From contig JAFVTQ010000002.1 of assembly GCA_017503135.1 (NCBI GenBank), forward strand, positions 62,001 through 126,000: DNA of 64,000 nt, given 5' to 3'. A program made the translations under genes and the position numbers. Shown here piece by piece: positions 1 through 7,695 of this stretch. The notes below the pieces were generated by a model that saw only the letters and a program-made list of their open reading frames with translations, was not told the origin of the DNA and searched no databases. Source of the stretch: Clostridia bacterium. GTDB lineage: Bacteria; Bacillota; Clostridia; Oscillospirales; Acutalibacteraceae. The first letter of the stretch is position 1; the number at the start of each line of letters is the position of its first letter.

Positions 1-156
1 GGATGGCAACACCTTGCCGAGATATTCAACTGATTTTGGAATTTCTTTACCCTCTGGAAATAATATGAATGGAATAGCTCGGGTTATAAATGTTGTTACC
101 GTAACCAAGGCTATTATAATTACTGAATGCCAGAAAGAAACAGGAAGATTAGTCAT
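1..156 (-). CDS. azlD: AzlD family branched-chain amino acid exporter subunit, 3' end cut by the window edge
   Basis: This is the first ~52 codons of AzlD, the small membrane partner of AzlC in branched-chain amino acid or azaleucine export. The visible N-terminus has a hydrophobic helix followed by a [10 protein letters not shown] stretch and an EYLGKVLP motif, both typical of AzlD. The ATG at 156 overlaps the end of azlC by 8 bases, so the two are translationally coupled. An in-frame ATG at 165 is a possible alternative start, but the AAGGGA ribosome site suits the start at 156 better. The rest of the gene lies to the left of the window. Confidence 0.85.
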   Translation of the reverse strand, partial: MTNLPVSFWHSVIIIALVTVTTFITRAIPFILFPEGKEIPKSVEYLGKVLPS

Positions 157-883
157 TTGTTGCATTTCCCTTCTTTTGTTCAATTCTGTGATTTGCAAGT
201 AAAATAATCATAATAATTATCATTGATGGAAGAATGAAACTATCTTTACCAAAGATAAGCAAACAAATCACACTTGACACTACGCCAACCATTGCAGGAA
301 AACGATTTTTCTTTTGAAGCCATTGTTCAACGAAGATTACAATAAACAATGCTGTCATTGCAAAATCAATGCCAGTTGAATCAAATGGAATGAGTGTGCC
401 CGCTACGCCACCTATTATTGACCCTATAACCCAATAAGACTGGTCAAGGGTTGCTATTGCAAACAAGAATTTGCCTTCGTCAACATTTTCGGGTGTTTTG
501 GTTAAGAAATATAATGAATATGTTTCATCTGTCAACGAAAATATCATATATGGCTTTTTCTTGCCTGACACCTTAAATTTTTCAAGTAATGAAAGTCCGT
601 AAAAAATATGACGGACATTCACCATAAATGTTAAAAATATGACTTGTAACAGACTAACTGATGGGTCAAAGAAATTAACCGCAAGATACTGCCCTGAGCC
701 CGCATAAACTAACAGACTCATAAGCCCCGCCCAGAGAAAATTATACCCTTTATCAGCAAACATAACACCAAAGGCTATTCCTATAAAAAGATAGCCTGTG
801 AGTACAGGTAAAGTATGTGGGAATGCCGCTTTATATGCCGCTCTGTATGTATTTTGCTTCTCCAAGATTATCACCAAAGACAA
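149..883 (-). CDS. azlC: AzlC family permease (branched-chain amino acid export)
   Basis: This is the large subunit of the two-component AzlCD exporter, an integral membrane protein that pumps branched-chain amino acids or analogues out of the cell. The 244 residues hold the family N-terminal motif ([12 protein letters not shown] after a first helix), the conserved [11 protein letters not shown] segment and the TDETYSL motif, with about six or seven hydrophobic helices. Length is normal for AzlC. The start is TTG at 883, chosen because AAGGAG lies 5 bases upstream and no ATG fits. azlD follows with an 8-base overlap, so the pair forms an operon. A terminator separates it from the regulator upstream, so control by that regulator is possible but not shown. 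Confidence 0.88.
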   Translation of the reverse strand: MSLVIILEKQNTYRAAYKAAFPHTLPVLTGYLFIGIAFGVMFADKGYNFLWAGLMSLLVYAGSGQYLAVNFFDPSVSLLQVIFLTFMVNVRHIFYGLSLLEKFKVSGKKKPYMIFSLTDETYSLYFLTKTPENVDEGKFLFAIATLDQSYWVIGSIIGGVAGTLIPFDSTGIDFAMTALFIVIFVEQWLQKKNRFPAMVGVVSSVICLLIFGKDSFILPSMIIIMIILLANHRIEQKKGNATND

Positions 884-969
884 TTTTACTCCTTTTAATT
901 ATAAAGTCAATGATAAAATTTAAAATAAGATAATTAGTTAGATAAATTAAAATGTTGGAGAAAATTGCA

Positions 970-1005
970 ATAAGAAAAGGAGCGATAAATCGTCCCTTTT
1001 CTTAT
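970..1005 (-). terminator. Intrinsic terminator after the Xre regulator
   Basis: An inverted repeat (AAGAAAAGGAGCGA / TCGTCCCTTTTCTT with a 3-4 base loop) covers the stop codon of the minus-strand regulator. It separates that gene from azlC. The stem is long, but the U-tract is only moderate. Confidence 0.6.
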
Positions 1006-1784
1006 TGTTCAACAAAATCAAAGTCTGTTGCGTGATAATATATATTGGATTTTTCTACAAAAATATTAACAAAATCTTCATCATATATAGGTACGGAATA
1101 ATCAACTTCCATAATCGAAAACTTATATCGTTCTGCGTCAGTTTCGGCAGCAAAAAATATATTGATATTCTCGCCATACCAGCTCGTTGAATATAAACCT
1201 AATTTTGAAATATCCGCACTTGTTTCACCCATAAAATTCATTCTGGTTTCAAACAAATCATTTTGTTTGAAAAATGCCATATATGCTTTTTGGTCATCAT
1301 GATATAGATATGCAGTATACTCACCTTGTACCTCATATTTACTGCAAGCATACTGAAAAACATTCTCAACACCTAACACATCACGGAATACAACCTTAAT
1401 AGCAAAATCATCATTCACAGCTATAGAATTTATGTATTCATAAACAGGATAACTCACTAAAATGCCTATTAGTAAAATCAATGCAAGAATCAATGCCAAG
1501 ATTTTTTTTGATTTAGACTTTTTAAGTGATTTAACAATAATCTCATTTGACATTGCAGGCATTTTATCTTCGCTTATTTTTTCACCGTTAAGAATTTCTG
1601 TTACTGTAACTTCTAATTCTTCGGCAAGTGGAATCAACATTGAAACGTCAGGTGAACTTCTACCCGTTTCCCACTTTGAAACAGCTTTATCGGTAATATT
1701 AAGTTTTTCAGCTAAATCTTTTTGGCTATAACCTAATTCTTTTCTGCGCTCTGCTATGAATCTGCCAGTTTTATTGTTATCCAT
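1002..1784 (-). CDS. Membrane-anchored Xre-family transcriptional regulator
   Basis: Residues 7-62 form a Cro/C1-type helix-turn-helix (SQKDLAEKLNITDKAVSKWE with the recognition helix at about 30-40). A charged linker follows, then one hydrophobic segment at about 94-115, then about 145 residues predicted to be outside the membrane. This is the common Firmicutes layout of a DNA-binding head tied to a membrane sensor tail. The outer part has no motif I recognise. The ATG at 1784 has a perfect AGGAGG 7 bases upstream. A short inverted repeat at 1835-1847 lies upstream and could be its operator. The target is unknown; azlCD downstream is a candidate by position only. Confidence 0.8.
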   Translation of the reverse strand: MDNNKTGRFIAERRKELGYSQKDLAEKLNITDKAVSKWETGRSSPDVSMLIPLAEELEVTVTEILNGEKISEDKMPAMSNEIIVKSLKKSKSKKILALILALILLIGILVSYPVYEYINSIAVNDDFAIKVVFRDVLGVENVFQYACSKYEVQGEYTAYLYHDDQKAYMAFFKQNDLFETRMNFMGETSADISKLGLYSTSWYGENINIFFAAETDAERYKFSIMEVDYSVPIYDEDFVNIFVEKSNIYYHATDFDFVEQ

Positions 1785-1834
1785 AATATCTACCTCCTGA
1801 CTTTAAAATAACATAAATCAGTTAAAAAGTCACC

Positions 1835-1847
1835 CTACCATCAGTAG
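1835..1847. promoter_or_regulatory. Possible operator: short inverted repeat upstream of the Xre regulator
   Basis: CTAC-CATCA-GTAG is an imperfect palindrome about 50 bases upstream of the regulator start, where self-repressing Xre proteins often bind. This rests on position and symmetry only. Confidence 0.25.
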
Positions 1848-1854
1848 AATTTGT

Positions 1855-1885
1855 AAAAAAATAGCGAGAGACAAAACTCTCGCTA
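1855..1885 (-). terminator. Intrinsic terminator of upp
   Basis: On the minus strand a 9-bp perfect stem (TAGCGAGAG / CTCTCGCTA, loop of 6) is followed by a run of seven T, starting 19 bases after the upp stop codon. Confidence 0.85.
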
Positions 1886-1903
1886 AAAGTTTCCTTTTAT
1901 ATT

Positions 1904-2578
1904 TTATGGTTTTGCTGGTCTTGCAGGTTTGTAACTACAAGTACCACAGATACGGTCACCTGCGTCACCTGCTGCTGTTACGATATAGCCATCTTTATTA
2001 AGCCCTGTTGGAATATATTGTGCTGCATAAATTTTAACATCAGGGTGCTTTTCATAAAGAAGTTTCACACCAACATCAGATGCAAAAATACACATAACCT
2101 TAATATTCGTGCAACCCTCTTTTTTAAGGTAGTCAATAGATGCATCAACACTGCCACCAGTTGCAAGAGCAGGGTCAACAATGATTACAGGACCCTTTGT
2201 AATGTCAACAGGCATTTTGTAATAATAAGTTACAGGCAACAATGTTTTTTCATCTCTGTAAAGACCGATATGACCCACCTTTGCAGTTGGTGACAAGCGA
2301 CGAAGACCTTCAACCATACCAAGTCCTGCACGAAGAATGGGAACAATTGTAAAATCTTCTGCAAGCACAGGAGAGTCAAAATCTGCAAGTGGTGCCTGAA
2401 TTGGTACTAACTTTGTTTTAAGGTCTTTAAGTGCTTCATAACCCATAAGCATTGTAAGCTCATCAACAATTTCACAGAATTCCTTTGAACCTGTGTTAAT
2501 ATCGCAAAGATGTGTTACCTTATGTGCCACAAGTGGATGGTCATTAAAACTTGTTAAATTCTTTGTAAAATCTGACAT
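1904..2578 (-). CDS. upp: Uracil phosphoribosyltransferase
   Basis: Cytosolic salvage enzyme that joins uracil and PRPP to give UMP. The 224 residues carry the UPRT hallmarks: PILRAGLGM at about 80-88, the PRPP-binding loop DPALATGGS at 135-143, and the uracil-binding GDAGDRICGT near the C-terminus (204-213). Two small departures from the usual pattern are visible. The loop reads DPALATGG where DPMLATGG is common, and an 11-residue basic/proline tail (ending KPARPAKP) follows the point where most Upp proteins stop. It has its own promoter (TTGCTA-17-TATTAT) and terminator. It is divergent from a DUF523/TudS-like gene and close to a uracil permease, forming a uracil acquisition block. Confidence 0.95.
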   Translation of the reverse strand: MSDFTKNLTSFNDHPLVAHKVTHLCDINTGSKEFCEIVDELTMLMGYEALKDLKTKLVPIQAPLADFDSPVLAEDFTIVPILRAGLGMVEGLRRLSPTAKVGHIGLYRDEKTLLPVTYYYKMPVDITKGPVIIVDPALATGGSVDASIDYLKKEGCTNIKVMCIFASDVGVKLLYEKHPDVKIYAAQYIPTGLNKDGYIVTAAGDAGDRICGTCSYKPARPAKP

Positions 2579-2613
2579 AATAACGCCTCATTTCAAAATA
2601 CTTTATCTTATTT

Positions 2614-2642
2614 ATAATAACACATTTATACATTTTTAGCAA
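2614..2642 (-). promoter_or_regulatory. Promoter of upp
   Basis: On the minus strand, TTGCTA (2637-2642), a 17-base spacer and TATTAT (2614-2619). Transcription would start about 30 bases before the upp ATG. Confidence 0.55.
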
Positions 2643-2654
2643 GAGATTTACAAA

Positions 2655-2683
2655 TTGACACTAAAATTTCAGTATGATATAAT
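2655..2683 (+). promoter_or_regulatory. Consensus sigma-A promoter of the DUF523 gene
   Basis: TTGACA (2655-2660), a 17-base spacer and TATAAT (2678-2683): both hexamers are perfect. It is divergent from the upp promoter. Confidence 0.85.
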
Positions 2684-2719
2684 TATTTTATAGAAACCTT
2701 ATTAAAGGAGCAATTTATT

Positions 2720-3166
2720 ATGGCTAAAATTATTGTCAGCGGTTGTCTTTTAGGCTGCGACTGCCGTTATAAAGGTGACAACTGCAGATGTGATGAGTTA
2801 TTGGATTTAGCAAAAGACCATACACTTATTCCCGTTTGTCCTGAACAATTAGGTGGTCTTTCAACACCTCGTGACCCCGCTGAAATTGTTGGTGACAAGG
2901 TTATAAGTAATCACGGTAAAGATGTTACCTATGAATATAATAAGGGCGCTGAATTAGCTTTATATATTGCGAAAGTCAATAACGCTGATGCAGTGGCTTT
3001 AAAGGCTAATAGTCCATCTTGCGGTAAAGGAATTATCTATGATGGGACTTTTACAGGTAACAAAATTGAGGGTAACGGAATTGCTGCAAAAATGTTCTTA
3101 GACGCAGGTTTTTCTGTGTTTACTGAAAACGAAATTCCAGAACTGAAAAAATTTTTAAATGAATAA
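2720..3166 (+). CDS. DUF523 protein, TudS-like (candidate thiouracil desulfidase)
   Basis: A 148-residue DUF523 protein. Family members studied as TudS carry a [4Fe-4S] cluster and convert 2-thiouracil to uracil and sulfide. The expected cysteines are here: Cys9 in SGCLLG, Cys40 in PVCPEQLGG and Cys101 in NSPSCGKG, with Glu42 and Ser98 beside the cluster. There are extra cysteines at 13, 15, 22 and 24 (CDCRY and CRCDE), more than the core family needs. It has a perfect promoter, an AAAGGAG site and an ATG at 2720. Its position between upp and uraA supports a role in pyrimidine salvage. This is inference from family and context; many DUF523 proteins have no tested function. Confidence 0.8.
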   Translation: MAKIIVSGCLLGCDCRYKGDNCRCDELLDLAKDHTLIPVCPEQLGGLSTPRDPAEIVGDKVISNHGKDVTYEYNKGAELALYIAKVNNADAVALKANSPSCGKGIIYDGTFTGNKIEGNGIAAKMFLDAGFSVFTENEIPELKKFLNE

Positions 3167-3194
3167 TTTTTTATTCGACATTTTTCTAAAATCA

Positions 3195-3224
3195 TTGACA
3201 TCAAATTATATAATATGCTATACT
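3195..3224 (+). promoter_or_regulatory. Promoter of the uraA leader
   Basis: TTGACA (3195-3200), an 18-base spacer and TATACT (3219-3224). Transcription would start near 3231, leaving a leader of about 150 nt before uraA. Confidence 0.75.
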
Positions 3225-3230
3225 ACATAA

Positions 3231-3345
3231 GATAACTTGACAATCTTAAATATTAAACAAAGATATAGGCAAGATAAGTGTGTAGCGTGTTACATATGGA
3301 TATCTGTTGCATATGAACCTTGTCAATATTGACAAGGTTTTTATT
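3231..3345 (+). promoter_or_regulatory. Structured leader with terminator/antiterminator before uraA
   Basis: The leader ends in an intrinsic terminator: the palindrome CCTTGTCAATATTGACAAGG at 3318-3337, then a T-rich tract. An upstream GGCAAG (3268-3273) can pair with CTTGTC (3319-3324), which is the 5' arm of that terminator. The ~45 nt enclosed include a CATATG/CATATG hairpin (3293-3315). This is the mutually exclusive architecture of a riboswitch or protein-controlled attenuator. I see no purine riboswitch core and no PyrR-type anti-antiterminator, so the signal it senses is not identified. Confidence 0.6.
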
Positions 3346-3383
3346 TTTGTTGTCGAGCAAAAAATTTAAGAGGAGTTGTTCTT

Positions 3384-4793
3384 ATGAAACTCATTTATGA
3401 TGTAAACGACCGCCCAGGTTTAAGCAAAACTCTGCTCTTCGCTTTCCAGCAGATGATTGCAATTATGGCGGCAACATTGCTTGTTCCAATGCTTATGTCA
3501 GGTTTTGCTATGAGCAATGGCAACACACTTTCTTTTGACCCTGCTGCAGCACTTTTCGGTGCAGGTATCGGTACACTTTTCTACACATTTGCGACTAAGC
3601 GCAAGAGCCCTGTTTTCCTTGGTTCTTCATTCACATTCCTTGGCGCTTATGCAGCAATTATCGGTATGAACTATGGCTATTGGGGTGTTATTATCGGTAT
3701 CACTCTTGCAGGTCTTGTTTATGCTGTTCTTGCAGTTATTATTAAACTTGTTGGTTCAGGTTGGGTTAACAAGCTTATGCCTCCTGTAATCGCTGGCCCT
3801 ATTGTTACTATTATCGGTCTTTCACTTTCAAGCACAGCTACTGGTTGGATGTCAACTAACGGTGGTACTGATTATAGCCTTGTAACAATTCTCGTTGGTG
3901 CAATTACATTCTTTGCAATCGTTATTGTATCTGTTAAGGGTTCAAAAAATCTTCGCCTTATTCCTTTCATTATCGGTGTTGGCGCAGGTTATATTGTTGC
4001 TCTTATTCTCACTCTTATCGGCAACGCTGCTGACATTGCTACTCTTCAAATTTTGAGCTTTGACTCATTCAAAGCAGCATTTGAACCATTCACAATTCAG
4101 TCAATCGTTGATTATCCTAAGTTCACATTCCTTAAGGCTATGACTGAAAATGTTGAAGGTGTTCTTCCTATTGATGCAACAGCTGTTGGTAACATTGCTA
4201 TCACATTCGTTCCAATCGCTATTGTTGAACTTGCACAGCACATTGCTGACCACAAGAACCTTGGTAACCTTATCGGTAAAGACCTTATTAAAGACCCTGG
4301 TCTTGACAGAACACTTGTTGGTGACGGTGTAGGTTCAATCATTGGTGGTTTCTTCGGTGGCGCAGCTAACACAACATACGGTGAATCAATCGGTTGTGTT
4401 GCTATCACAAAGAACGCTTCTGTTATTTCAATCATCACAGCTGGTTTTGGTTGTATGATTCTTTCATTTTTCACCCCATTCGTTGCTCTTATCAACTCAA
4501 TTCCTAAGTGCGTAATGGGTGGTGCTTGTGTTGCTCTTTATGGTCTTATTGCAGTTTCAGGTCTTTCAATGCTTAAAGACGTTGACCTTGGAAAGAGCAA
4601 GAACCTCTATATTGTAAGTGCAATTCTTGTTATCGGTATCGGTGGTCTTTCACTTAACTTCGGTTTCAACCCAGTTACAAACGGACCACTTGTTCAAGTT
4701 ACAGCTCTTGCAACAGCTCTTATCTTCGGTATTATCACTAACTTAATTGTTAGCACAGGTAAAGACAGAAGCGAAGAAGACGACGCTGAATAA
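3384..4793 (+). CDS. uraA: Uracil permease (NCS2 family)
   Basis: Proton-coupled nucleobase importer in the inner membrane, 469 residues with about 14 helices. It follows UraA closely: an N-terminal DRPGL motif, AAYLGSSF-like LGSSFTFLGAY, the uracil-contacting glutamate in VELAQH (Glu282) and the signature ANTTYGESIG with Glu334. These two glutamates bind the base in E. coli UraA, so uracil is favoured over xanthine. ATG at 3384 has AGAGGAG 8 bases upstream. It lies behind the attenuator-like leader, next to upp and a TudS-like gene. A strong terminator follows. Confidence 0.92.
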   Translation: MKLIYDVNDRPGLSKTLLFAFQQMIAIMAATLLVPMLMSGFAMSNGNTLSFDPAAALFGAGIGTLFYTFATKRKSPVFLGSSFTFLGAYAAIIGMNYGYWGVIIGITLAGLVYAVLAVIIKLVGSGWVNKLMPPVIAGPIVTIIGLSLSSTATGWMSTNGGTDYSLVTILVGAITFFAIVIVSVKGSKNLRLIPFIIGVGAGYIVALILTLIGNAADIATLQILSFDSFKAAFEPFTIQSIVDYPKFTFLKAMTENVEGVLPIDATAVGNIAITFVPIAIVELAQHIADHKNLGNLIGKDLIKDPGLDRTLVGDGVGSIIGGFFGGAANTTYGESIGCVAITKNASVISIITAGFGCMILSFFTPFVALINSIPKCVMGGACVALYGLIAVSGLSMLKDVDLGKSKNLYIVSAILVIGIGGLSLNFGFNPVTNGPLVQVTALATALIFGIITNLIVSTGKDRSEEDDAE

Positions 4794-4812
4794 TCAGTAA
4801 TTAAACAAATAT

Positions 4813-4846
4813 TCCCCGTAGTTTATTGCTACGGGGATTTTTATTT
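4813..4846 (+). terminator. Intrinsic terminator of uraA
   Basis: An 8-bp GC-rich stem (CCCCGTAG / CTACGGGG) with a short loop, followed by ATTTTTATTTTT. Confidence 0.9.
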
Positions 4847-4854
4847 TTCACAAG

Positions 4855-4883
4855 TTGACTTTTATAGCATATTAAACTATAAT
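4855..4883 (+). promoter_or_regulatory. Promoter of the S26-like peptidase operon
   Basis: TTGACT (4855-4860), a 17-base spacer and TATAAT (4878-4883), about 30 bases before the start codon. Confidence 0.8.
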
Positions 4884-4911
4884 TATTCAAGAACTCAAGT
4901 GAGGTAACAAT

Positions 4912-5373
4912 ATGGAAAATATGAATAAAAAGAAAATCTCACTTGATGAGATTTATCCTATTATCAAAGAAAAAATCGAAAATGGTGGTACTGTACAGTT
5001 ACCTATTACAGGTACTAGTATGTTACCTTTGTTTGTTTGGGGCAGAGATACTGTTGAACTTACAAAATGTGAAAATCCACAAAAATATGATATCATTTTT
5101 TATCGCCGTGATGACGGACACTTTGTTCTTCACAGAATTGTTGGCAAAGATGAAAATGGTTTCATTCTTTGTGGCGATAATCAGGTTAATAAAGAATACG
5201 GAATAACTGAAAAACACATTATTGCAGTTGTAAAATCAATTACACGAAAAGGCAAAACCTTTAGTGTTGATAAGTTTTCATATAAGCTATATGTTAAACT
5301 TTGGACATTGATTTTGCCTTTTAGAAATATCATTTTAGTTCCATTGAGAAAAATAAAAGGATTGTTAAAATAA
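4912..5373 (+). CDS. S24/S26-family signal-peptidase-like protein
   Basis: A 153-residue protein with the S26 peptidase boxes: TGTSMLPLF with the likely nucleophile Ser36, the basic strand FVLHRIVG with His74, and LCGDNQ with Asp89. The Ser/His/Asp set is that of the SipW/ER-type signal peptidases, not the Ser/Lys type. There is no N-terminal membrane anchor. One hydrophobic stretch near residues 122-143 could associate with the membrane. GAGGT precedes ATG 4912. It is coupled to the next gene by a TAATG stop/start overlap. Such pairs occur in Clostridia near peptide-modification genes, so processing of a small secreted peptide is possible, but no substrate is visible here. Confidence 0.75.
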   Translation: MENMNKKKISLDEIYPIIKEKIENGGTVQLPITGTSMLPLFVWGRDTVELTKCENPQKYDIIFYRRDDGHFVLHRIVGKDENGFILCGDNQVNKEYGITEKHIIAVVKSITRKGKTFSVDKFSYKLYVKLWTLILPFRNIILVPLRKIKGLLK

Positions 5374-6518
5374 TGCAGGACAAAATGCTCACAAAAAAAT
5401 ACTTTTTAGAGATGGTAAGTGCTTCAATTAAAGGCTTGCCTATTCCACCTTGTCCTGAAAACATAAGCGGCGAGTTGATTTATAAGTTATCTGTGAGAAA
5501 TGCTGTTCAAAGTATTTTATATCTTGCAGTGCAAAGTGATGCAGTTACTCTATCTGCAGAAACTGAAGCTAAACTTCAAAAATCATATATGGCTATTCTT
5601 GCTCGTGAGGCATCGCAACAAGAAGAAATTGAATACATAAGAGAAGCTTTTTCACAAGAAAATATTGAATTTATGTTTCTTAAAGGTACACACTTAAAAT
5701 CCCTCTACCCTACTCCACAGATGCGATTTATGGTCGATATGGACATTCTTGTGAAAGAAGAAAACATGAACAAGGGTGGGAATTTAATTCTCTCACAGGG
5801 ATTTACGCAAGAAATGAACAATGGTAAAGACATTGTTCTTATTAAAAAACCGTTTCTTACCATTGAACTTCACAAAATGCTTTTCGTTGAAGATTATTTT
5901 ATGCACGATTATTTTAAGGGCGTATGGGACAGAGTTGAGCTCGTCAATGATTACGAATACAAGATGCCAATCAATGATTTGTATGTTTACACACTCGCCC
6001 ACCTTGCTGAACATTATCTTGAAGCCGGGTCTTGTTTCAGACCATTAATGGATTTATTCCTTATGGAGAAAAAATATGGCGAAACACTTGATTTTGACTA
6101 TATAAACGAACAGTTCAAAGAACTTGGCATTGAGAATTTCGCTGTTAAAATCAGGCAATTATATAAATGTGCTTTTGATGGTACAGAATACAATGATGAC
6201 CTTATTACAATGGAAAATTATATTGTTTTTGGTGCACCTGTTAACAATGCAAGTGAAGTAGCAAATGTTGCCCGCACAAGCCAGTCAAAATCTCAACGAC
6301 TTCTAAACTCGCTTTTCCCTTCTCTCAGACATATGAAATTAAGATATTCCATTCTTGAAAAACTTCCGTTTTTATTGCCAATTTTCTGGATTGTAAGAAT
6401 ATTTGAATTCATCTTAAAAAAGAACGATGAAATTACTGCTAAAAAAGAGAGAATTTCAAATGTTGATAGCGAAAGTATTGACATTATGAAAGATATTTTT
6501 GAAAAATCAGGATTATAA
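5373..6518 (+). CDS. Uncharacterised nucleotidyltransferase-like protein (PF14907-type)
   Basis: A 381-residue protein. Residues ~98-127 read EFMFLKGTHLKSLYP and then MVDMDILV: a lysine-glycine turn followed by paired aspartates (Asp122, Asp124). This is the nucleotidyltransferase-fold signature of the NTP_transf_5 family. The rest is helical with no other motif I recognise, apart from a hydrophobic helix near 330-350. The start ATG overlaps the stop of the S26-like gene (TAATG), so both belong to one operon. Members of this family are often found beside ribosomally made peptide clusters and S24/S26 peptidases, but their reaction is not established. The target molecule is unknown. Confidence 0.65.
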   Translation: MQDKMLTKKYFLEMVSASIKGLPIPPCPENISGELIYKLSVRNAVQSILYLAVQSDAVTLSAETEAKLQKSYMAILAREASQQEEIEYIREAFSQENIEFMFLKGTHLKSLYPTPQMRFMVDMDILVKEENMNKGGNLILSQGFTQEMNNGKDIVLIKKPFLTIELHKMLFVEDYFMHDYFKGVWDRVELVNDYEYKMPINDLYVYTLAHLAEHYLEAGSCFRPLMDLFLMEKKYGETLDFDYINEQFKELGIENFAVKIRQLYKCAFDGTEYNDDLITMENYIVFGAPVNNASEVANVARTSQSKSQRLLNSLFPSLRHMKLRYSILEKLPFLLPIFWIVRIFEFILKKNDEITAKKERISNVDSESIDIMKDIFEKSGL

Positions 6519-6525
6519 GAACCCG

Positions 6526-6589
6526 ACCCGTCAACGCATTGAAAATGCGGACGGGTGCCCTGGAACCTTGTTGTTTCACAATAACAAAG
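6526..6589. other. Two consecutive hairpins of unknown role between convergent genes
   Basis: Hairpin 1 (6526-6556) pairs ACCCGTC with GACGGGT around an inner CGCATT/AATGCG stem. Hairpin 2 (6568-6589) pairs TTGTTGTT with AATAACAA. They lie between the nucleotidyltransferase stop and the shared terminator. They match no RNA family I know, and could simply be 3'-end stabilising structure. Confidence 0.35.
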
Positions 6590-6625
6590 AAACCTACTGA
6601 CTAAAAATCAGTAGGTTTTACTTTT
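6590..6625. terminator. Bidirectional terminator between the peptidase operon and the polysaccharide operon
   Basis: A perfect stem (AACCTACTGA / TCAGTAGGTT, 7-base loop) with TTTTACTTTTT on the plus side and a weaker TTTCTTTG on the minus side. It would end both the plus-strand unit and the 31-kb minus-strand operon. Confidence 0.8.
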
Positions 6626-7695
6626 TACATATAAAATTCTTTATACCATTTCGCAAATGCACGAAGACCATCACGTAAAGATGTATTGGGCTTAAAGCCA
6701 AAATCTTCTTCTAATGCACTTGTATCGGCGTAGGTGATTGGTACATCACCTGCTTGCATCGATACAAGTTTTTTATGTGATTCGAAATCATAATCTTCAG
6801 GTAATACGCCCGCAGAAATCAGTTCTTGTTGCAATATATCAACAAAATCAAGAAGATTTTCAGGATTATTGTTACCTATATTATAAACTCTGTAAGGCGG
6901 AATTGGGAGACCGTCTTCACCCATTTCCTTTTCAGGCGCATTTTGCATAACAAGTTTTACACCCTCAACAATATCATCAACAAAAGTAAAATCTCGCTTA
7001 CAATTACCGTAATTAAAGATTTCTATTGTGTCACCTTTAATCAATTTGTTTGTAAAACTGAAGTACGCCATATCAGGACGACCTGCAGGACCGTATACTG
7101 TAAAAAAGCGTAAACCTGTAGACGGAATATTATAGAGTTTTGAATAAGCGTGTGCCATAAGCTCATTTGACTTTTTAGTTGCTGCATAAAGTGATACGGG
7201 ATTATCAACTTTATCGTCGGTTGAATAAGGGATTTTCTTATTTGAGCCGTAGACACTTGAACTTGATGCATAAACTAAATGCTCAATAGGATTATGACGA
7301 CAAGCCTCTAAAATATTATAAAATCCAATTATATTGCTTTCAATATATACGTCAGGATTTTCAATAGAATAGCGAACTCCTGCCTGAGCTGCAAGATTTA
7401 CAACTACACTAAATTTGTAATCTGCAAACAAATTATCAATTAGTACTTTATCAGCAATATTGCCTTTAATAAATGTCCAGCTCGATTGTGGGTATTCTTT
7501 TGCAAGATTATCAATTTCTTGGAGTCGGTAATCCTTAATTGAAACGTCGTAATAATCACTCATATTATCAACGCCTACAATATGAACAGGGCCAACCGTT
7601 TTCAATAGTTCTTTAACAAGGTTTGAGCCGATAAAACCAGCCGCACCCGTTACAAGTACTGTTTTATTTTTTAAGTCAATATTAGGAATCAGCAT
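6625..7695 (-). CDS. UDP-glucuronate 4-epimerase-like SDR protein
   Basis: An extended short-chain dehydrogenase of 356 residues that would interconvert UDP-GlcA and UDP-GalA. It shows the NAD-binding GAAGFIG (17-23), the AAQAGVRYSIENP motif at 102-114 that marks UDP-glucuronate 4-epimerases rather than GalE, the SSSSVYG strand and the catalytic Tyr170/Lys174 (YAATK). It is the last gene of the polysaccharide operon. Its start overlaps the sugar nucleotidyltransferase stop by 7 bases. Together with that gene and the galacturonokinase-like gene it forms a complete route from free galacturonate to UDP-uronates. Substrate assignment is by motif and context; a close relative acting on another UDP-sugar cannot be excluded. 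Confidence 0.82.
   Translation of the reverse strand: MLIPNIDLKNKTVLVTGAAGFIGSNLVKELLKTVGPVHIVGVDNMSDYYDVSIKDYRLQEIDNLAKEYPQSSWTFIKGNIADKVLIDNLFADYKFSVVVNLAAQAGVRYSIENPDVYIESNIIGFYNILEACRHNPIEHLVYASSSSVYGSNKKIPYSTDDKVDNPVSLYAATKKSNELMAHAYSKLYNIPSTGLRFFTVYGPAGRPDMAYFSFTNKLIKGDTIEIFNYGNCKRDFTFVDDIVEGVKLVMQNAPEKEMGEDGLPIPPYRVYNIGNNNPENLLDFVDILQQELISAGVLPEDYDFESHKKLVSMQAGDVPITYADTSALEEDFGFKPNTSLRDGLRAFAKWYKEFYM

Noticed and set aside
3231..3345. Purine riboswitch or PyrR attenuator before uraA
   Set aside because: The conserved purine-aptamer junctions and the PyrR-binding hairpin consensus are both missing.
4112..4495. Open frame of 127 codons antisense to uraA
   Set aside because: No ribosome site, and uraA's family motifs run through the same DNA on the other strand.
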